This document shows, piece after piece, positions 4,690 to 6,026 of a DNA stretch of 6,026 nucleotides (positions within the stretch are counted from its first letter, which is position 1; every line of letters starts with the position of its first letter). The notes under the pieces were generated by a model. The model ran no database searches. It was given only the letters and a program-made list of their open reading frames with translations, and had not been told where the DNA came from. Source of the stretch: an uncultured Flavobacteriales bacterium (GTDB lineage: Bacteria > Bacteroidota > Bacteroidia > Flavobacteriales_D > Sanyastnellaceae); assembly GCA_937897625.1 (NCBI GenBank), contig CALCNZ010000426.1, forward strand, positions 1 through 6,026. The letters are read 5' to 3'. A program made the position numbers and the translations under genes.

Positions 4690-5127
4690 ATGGAAGGAAA
4701 AGAAATTTATCATTTTTGGTATTTTGATGATAGGTACTTTATCAATTGCCCAACGAAATCAGGTTGGATAATTAAAAGTATTTTATTCAATAAGCTGGAA
4801 GAAGAAGATTTGTACAATTTAGCTCTTTTCGATTATTTATCGGATGAAAAAAAGTGGTCCGACAGCAATAGAAGTCAACCGAAAAAACTTTCAATGCTGT
4901 TTTTTACTATAAGCGAAATAGTTTTAGATTTTCTGAATAATCATCCCGAAGCTATAGTTTCATTTCAAGGTAATACTCAGAGTAAATCAAGACTTTATAG
5001 CATTTTCATTTCTCATCACTTAGACGTCATTGCTGGTAAGTTTCAAGTGCTTGGTGAAACCGAGAATGAAATTGAAAGGTTTCAAGCCAATAAAAAGTAT
5101 TTAACAATATTCATTCTAAGGAAATAA
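4690..5127 (+). CDS. DUF6934-like protein (145 aa)
   Basis: Resembles the DUF6934 family of Bacteroidota by overall pattern, recognised from memory: an aromatic N-terminal strand (YHFWYFDDRYF), SGWIIKSILF, LYNLALFDYL, a central helix (FTISEIVLDFLNNHPEAIVSFQGNT), then SKSRLYSIFISHHLD and FQVLGE near the end. Its function is unknown; it has no signal peptide or membrane segment and is likely cytosolic. ATG 4690 is the only ATG in the open frame, which is closed upstream at 4645. After 17 bp it is followed by a 54-residue gene, probably in one operon. Hairpin arrays in the same orientation bracket the pair, as they do the adjacent MazF module. A role as half of a two-gene toxin-antitoxin-like system is only an inference from size and context. 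Confidence 0.7.
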   Translation: MEGKEIYHFWYFDDRYFINCPTKSGWIIKSILFNKLEEEDLYNLALFDYLSDEKKWSDSNRSQPKKLSMLFFTISEIVLDFLNNHPEAIVSFQGNTQSKSRLYSIFISHHLDVIAGKFQVLGETENEIERFQANKKYLTIFILRK

Positions 5128-5144
5128 ATCAATAAATTAGACTC

Positions 5145-5309
5145 ATGGAAAAAACGTCGTTACAAAATAGCATTCCAATCCTTGAAGAGGTTATTTCAAC
5201 GCCTATTCCCACTTCAGAAAAATTTCTTGAAGCGAAAAAAAAATTGCCAGAAACACTGGCTAAACTTAAGGCTTTTAATGAGAAGCAAAAGCTTGAGCAG
5301 AAGAGTTAG
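5145..5309 (+). CDS. Small protein of unknown function (54 aa), partner of the DUF6934-like gene
   Basis: Unrecognised. It starts MEKTSLQNSIPILEEVISTP and ends with a lysine-rich, probably helical segment (about residues 24-53). It is soluble, with no Cys and no motif I can name. ATG 5145 follows the preceding stop by 17 bp with no convincing Shine-Dalgarno, which is normal in this phylum. Coding is supported by tight operon spacing, an uninterrupted frame, and an end exactly at the hairpin array. Its last 11 nt including TAG match the end of yehS, so the final Lys-Ser may have been supplied by the repeat. A small charged gene after a DUF6934-like gene fits a paired module, with antitoxin or toxin role unassigned. 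Confidence 0.6.
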   Translation: MEKTSLQNSIPILEEVISTPIPTSEKFLEAKKKLPETLAKLKAFNEKQKLEQKS

Positions 5310-5380
5310 AATGTCTTCGACGAATGTTCTCTGAACGAATGCCTTCGGCGAATGTCTTCGACTTTTATTCGACAACACAG
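5309..5380 (+). repeat. Mini-hairpin array D, left half: four hairpins with GAAT linkers
   Basis: Four hairpins each preceded by GAAT: GTC-ttc-GAC (5313-5321), GTTC-tct-GAAC (5326-5336), GCC-ttc-GGC (5341-5349), GTC-ttc-GAC (5354-5362). Then comes TTTTATTCGACAACACAG. The order equals array B with units 2 and 3 missing, so B and D are related by gain or loss of whole units. The first 19 nt, with the preceding gene end, form a 29-nt identity with array B (3580-3608 = 5299-5327). It starts on the last base of the 54-residue gene's TAG. Confidence 0.85.
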
Positions 5381-5472
5381 TTCCAATTACTTTGTAGGAA
5401 TTATGATCCCGATAGCTATCGGGAGGCATTACGAAGTAGGAATAAAACCGAAGGTTTTCTGATAACGTAGTT
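5381..5472 (+). repeat. Hairpin array D, right half, up to the rlmF stop
   Basis: TTCCAAT then TACtttGTA (5388-5396), GGAAT, TATGA interrupted by the 18-nt palindrome at 5407-5424, GGCAT, TACgaaGTA (5430-5438), GGAAT, AAAACC-gaa-GGTTTT (5444-5458), a variant linker CTGAT, AACgtaGTT (5464-5472). The last unit overlaps the rlmF stop (TAA, 5473-5471 on the minus strand). Stop-to-stop extent and unit order repeat what is seen in array B. Confidence 0.75.
5407..5424. repeat. 18-nt palindrome TCCCGATAGCTATCGGGA (copy 2 of 2)
   Basis: A perfect self-complement, identical to the core of the palindrome at 1-20. It sits inside what in array B is the unit TATgaaATA: the left flank GGAATTATGA is intact, and the right side resumes with a GGAAT-like GGCAT and a TAC-GTA unit. 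This looks like insertion into, or replacement of part of, an existing array unit. Confidence 0.85.
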
Positions 5473-6026
5473 AATACTTCCACGCCACAATCCGACCCAC
5501 CTTATTTCCCAATTGCATCGGAAGAATGCGCATGTCGCGGGCATCGACGTATTCGAGTTTGAGTTGAATTTTTTTGAGTGTGCTTTCTTTCGAAACGAGT
5601 GTGCTGAACCACTCGACTTGATTTGCGTATGCCGCGCTTTGAAGAATCATTTTTTCAATGAAGGTTTCTTCTCCGCCTTCGCACCAGAGTTCGGTTCCTT
5701 GTCCACCAAAATTCAATTGCGCTTTCGCGTTTCTTGAATTTTTCAAGTTTCGGTTTTTGCGAAGATTGCCTTGCTGAGCTTCTTGAAGTGACGCGTGGAA
5801 GGGCGGATTGCAAACGGTTAGCTGAAATTTTTCTTCGGGAAGAATAATTCCGTGAAAGATATCGTGCGCATTTTTTTGATGGCGCAATGTTATTTTATGT
5901 TGAAGCGATTCGTTCGCGTCGACAATTTTTTGTGAAGCCGCAATGGCCTTTTCATCGATGTCTGAACCCACGAAATTCCAGTTGTATTCATGAACGCCAA
6001 TGATGGGGTAGATGCAATTCGCGCCC
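5471..6026 (-). CDS. rlmF: 23S rRNA (adenine1618-N6)-methyltransferase RlmF, C-terminal part
   Basis: A SAM-dependent methyltransferase that makes m6A at position 1618 of 23S rRNA (E. coli numbering), acting in the cytosol during ribosome assembly. Only the last 184 codons are in the window; the frame is open to the edge at 6026, so the start lies outside (the full family length is about 300). Seen: GANCIYPIIGVHEY at the edge, typical of RlmF; GSDID, the SAM-binding acidic strand end; the catalytic NPPF in CNPPFHAS; then ELWCEGGEETFI, WFSTLVSK and C-terminal RIVAWKY. It is convergent with the 54-residue gene, separated only by hairpin array D. Confidence 0.93.
   Translation of the reverse strand, partial: GANCIYPIIGVHEYNWNFVGSDIDEKAIAASQKIVDANESLQHKITLRHQKNAHDIFHGIILPEEKFQLTVCNPPFHASLQEAQQGNLRKNRNLKNSRNAKAQLNFGGQGTELWCEGGEETFIEKMILQSAAYANQVEWFSTLVSKESTLKKIQLKLEYVDARDMRILPMQLGNKVGRIVAWKY

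Noticed and set aside
4525..4713. Minus-strand 62-aa open frame
   Set aside because: It covers the array C right half and the upstream region of the DUF6934-like gene, has no promoter-like box or family pattern, and overlaps repeat sequence.

Overview
The window looks like a chromosomal segment of a Bacteroidota bacterium, most likely Flavobacteriales (Cryomorphaceae/Fluviicola-like). The evidence is a DUF6427-type membrane protein beside a tiny membrane protein, -7 boxes of the Bacteroidota type (TAnnTTTG) before several genes, weak Shine-Dalgarno sequences, a DUF6934-type protein, and the palindrome TCCCGATAGCTATCGGGA, which I recall as common in this phylum. No database search was possible, so every family name comes from recognising the protein sequence.

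Layout. At 1-64 the window opens inside a palindrome-rich intergenic repeat. At 53-1242 (minus strand) there is a secreted alpha/beta hydrolase preceded by a 62-residue membrane protein; a strong terminator-like hairpin lies inside the hydrolase signal-peptide region. From 1327 (plus strand) come a DUF6427-like polytopic membrane protein, purQ (glutaminase subunit of FGAM synthase) and a DUF1456/YehS protein. From 3791 to 4346 (minus strand) is a type II toxin-antitoxin pair, MazF plus a ribbon-helix-helix antitoxin. From 4690 to 5309 (plus strand) a DUF6934-like protein is followed by an unrecognised 54-residue protein. The window ends in the C-terminal part of rlmF (23S rRNA m6A1618 methyltransferase) on the minus strand, cut by the window edge.

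The most unusual content is not a gene. Four intergenic stretches (3065-3100, 3590-3793, 4409-4588, 5309-5472), plus a fragment at 1-64, are strings of very short hairpins. Each unit is a 3-6 bp stem with a 2-4 nt loop, separated by a fixed 4-5 nt linker (GAAT in two arrays, GAGG in a third, GGAAT or CCAAT in the right halves). Stem sequences differ from unit to unit but both arms change together, so pairing is kept. Two full arrays run exactly from the stop codon of a plus-strand gene to the stop codon of the convergent minus-strand gene and supply bases of both stops. All three full arrays have the same orientation. They bracket the MazF module and the DUF6934 module between the housekeeping genes yehS and rlmF, giving a cassette-like layout. 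This is my main candidate for an undescribed element.

The housekeeping genes serve purine synthesis, rRNA modification and envelope functions. The two bracketed modules look accessory.
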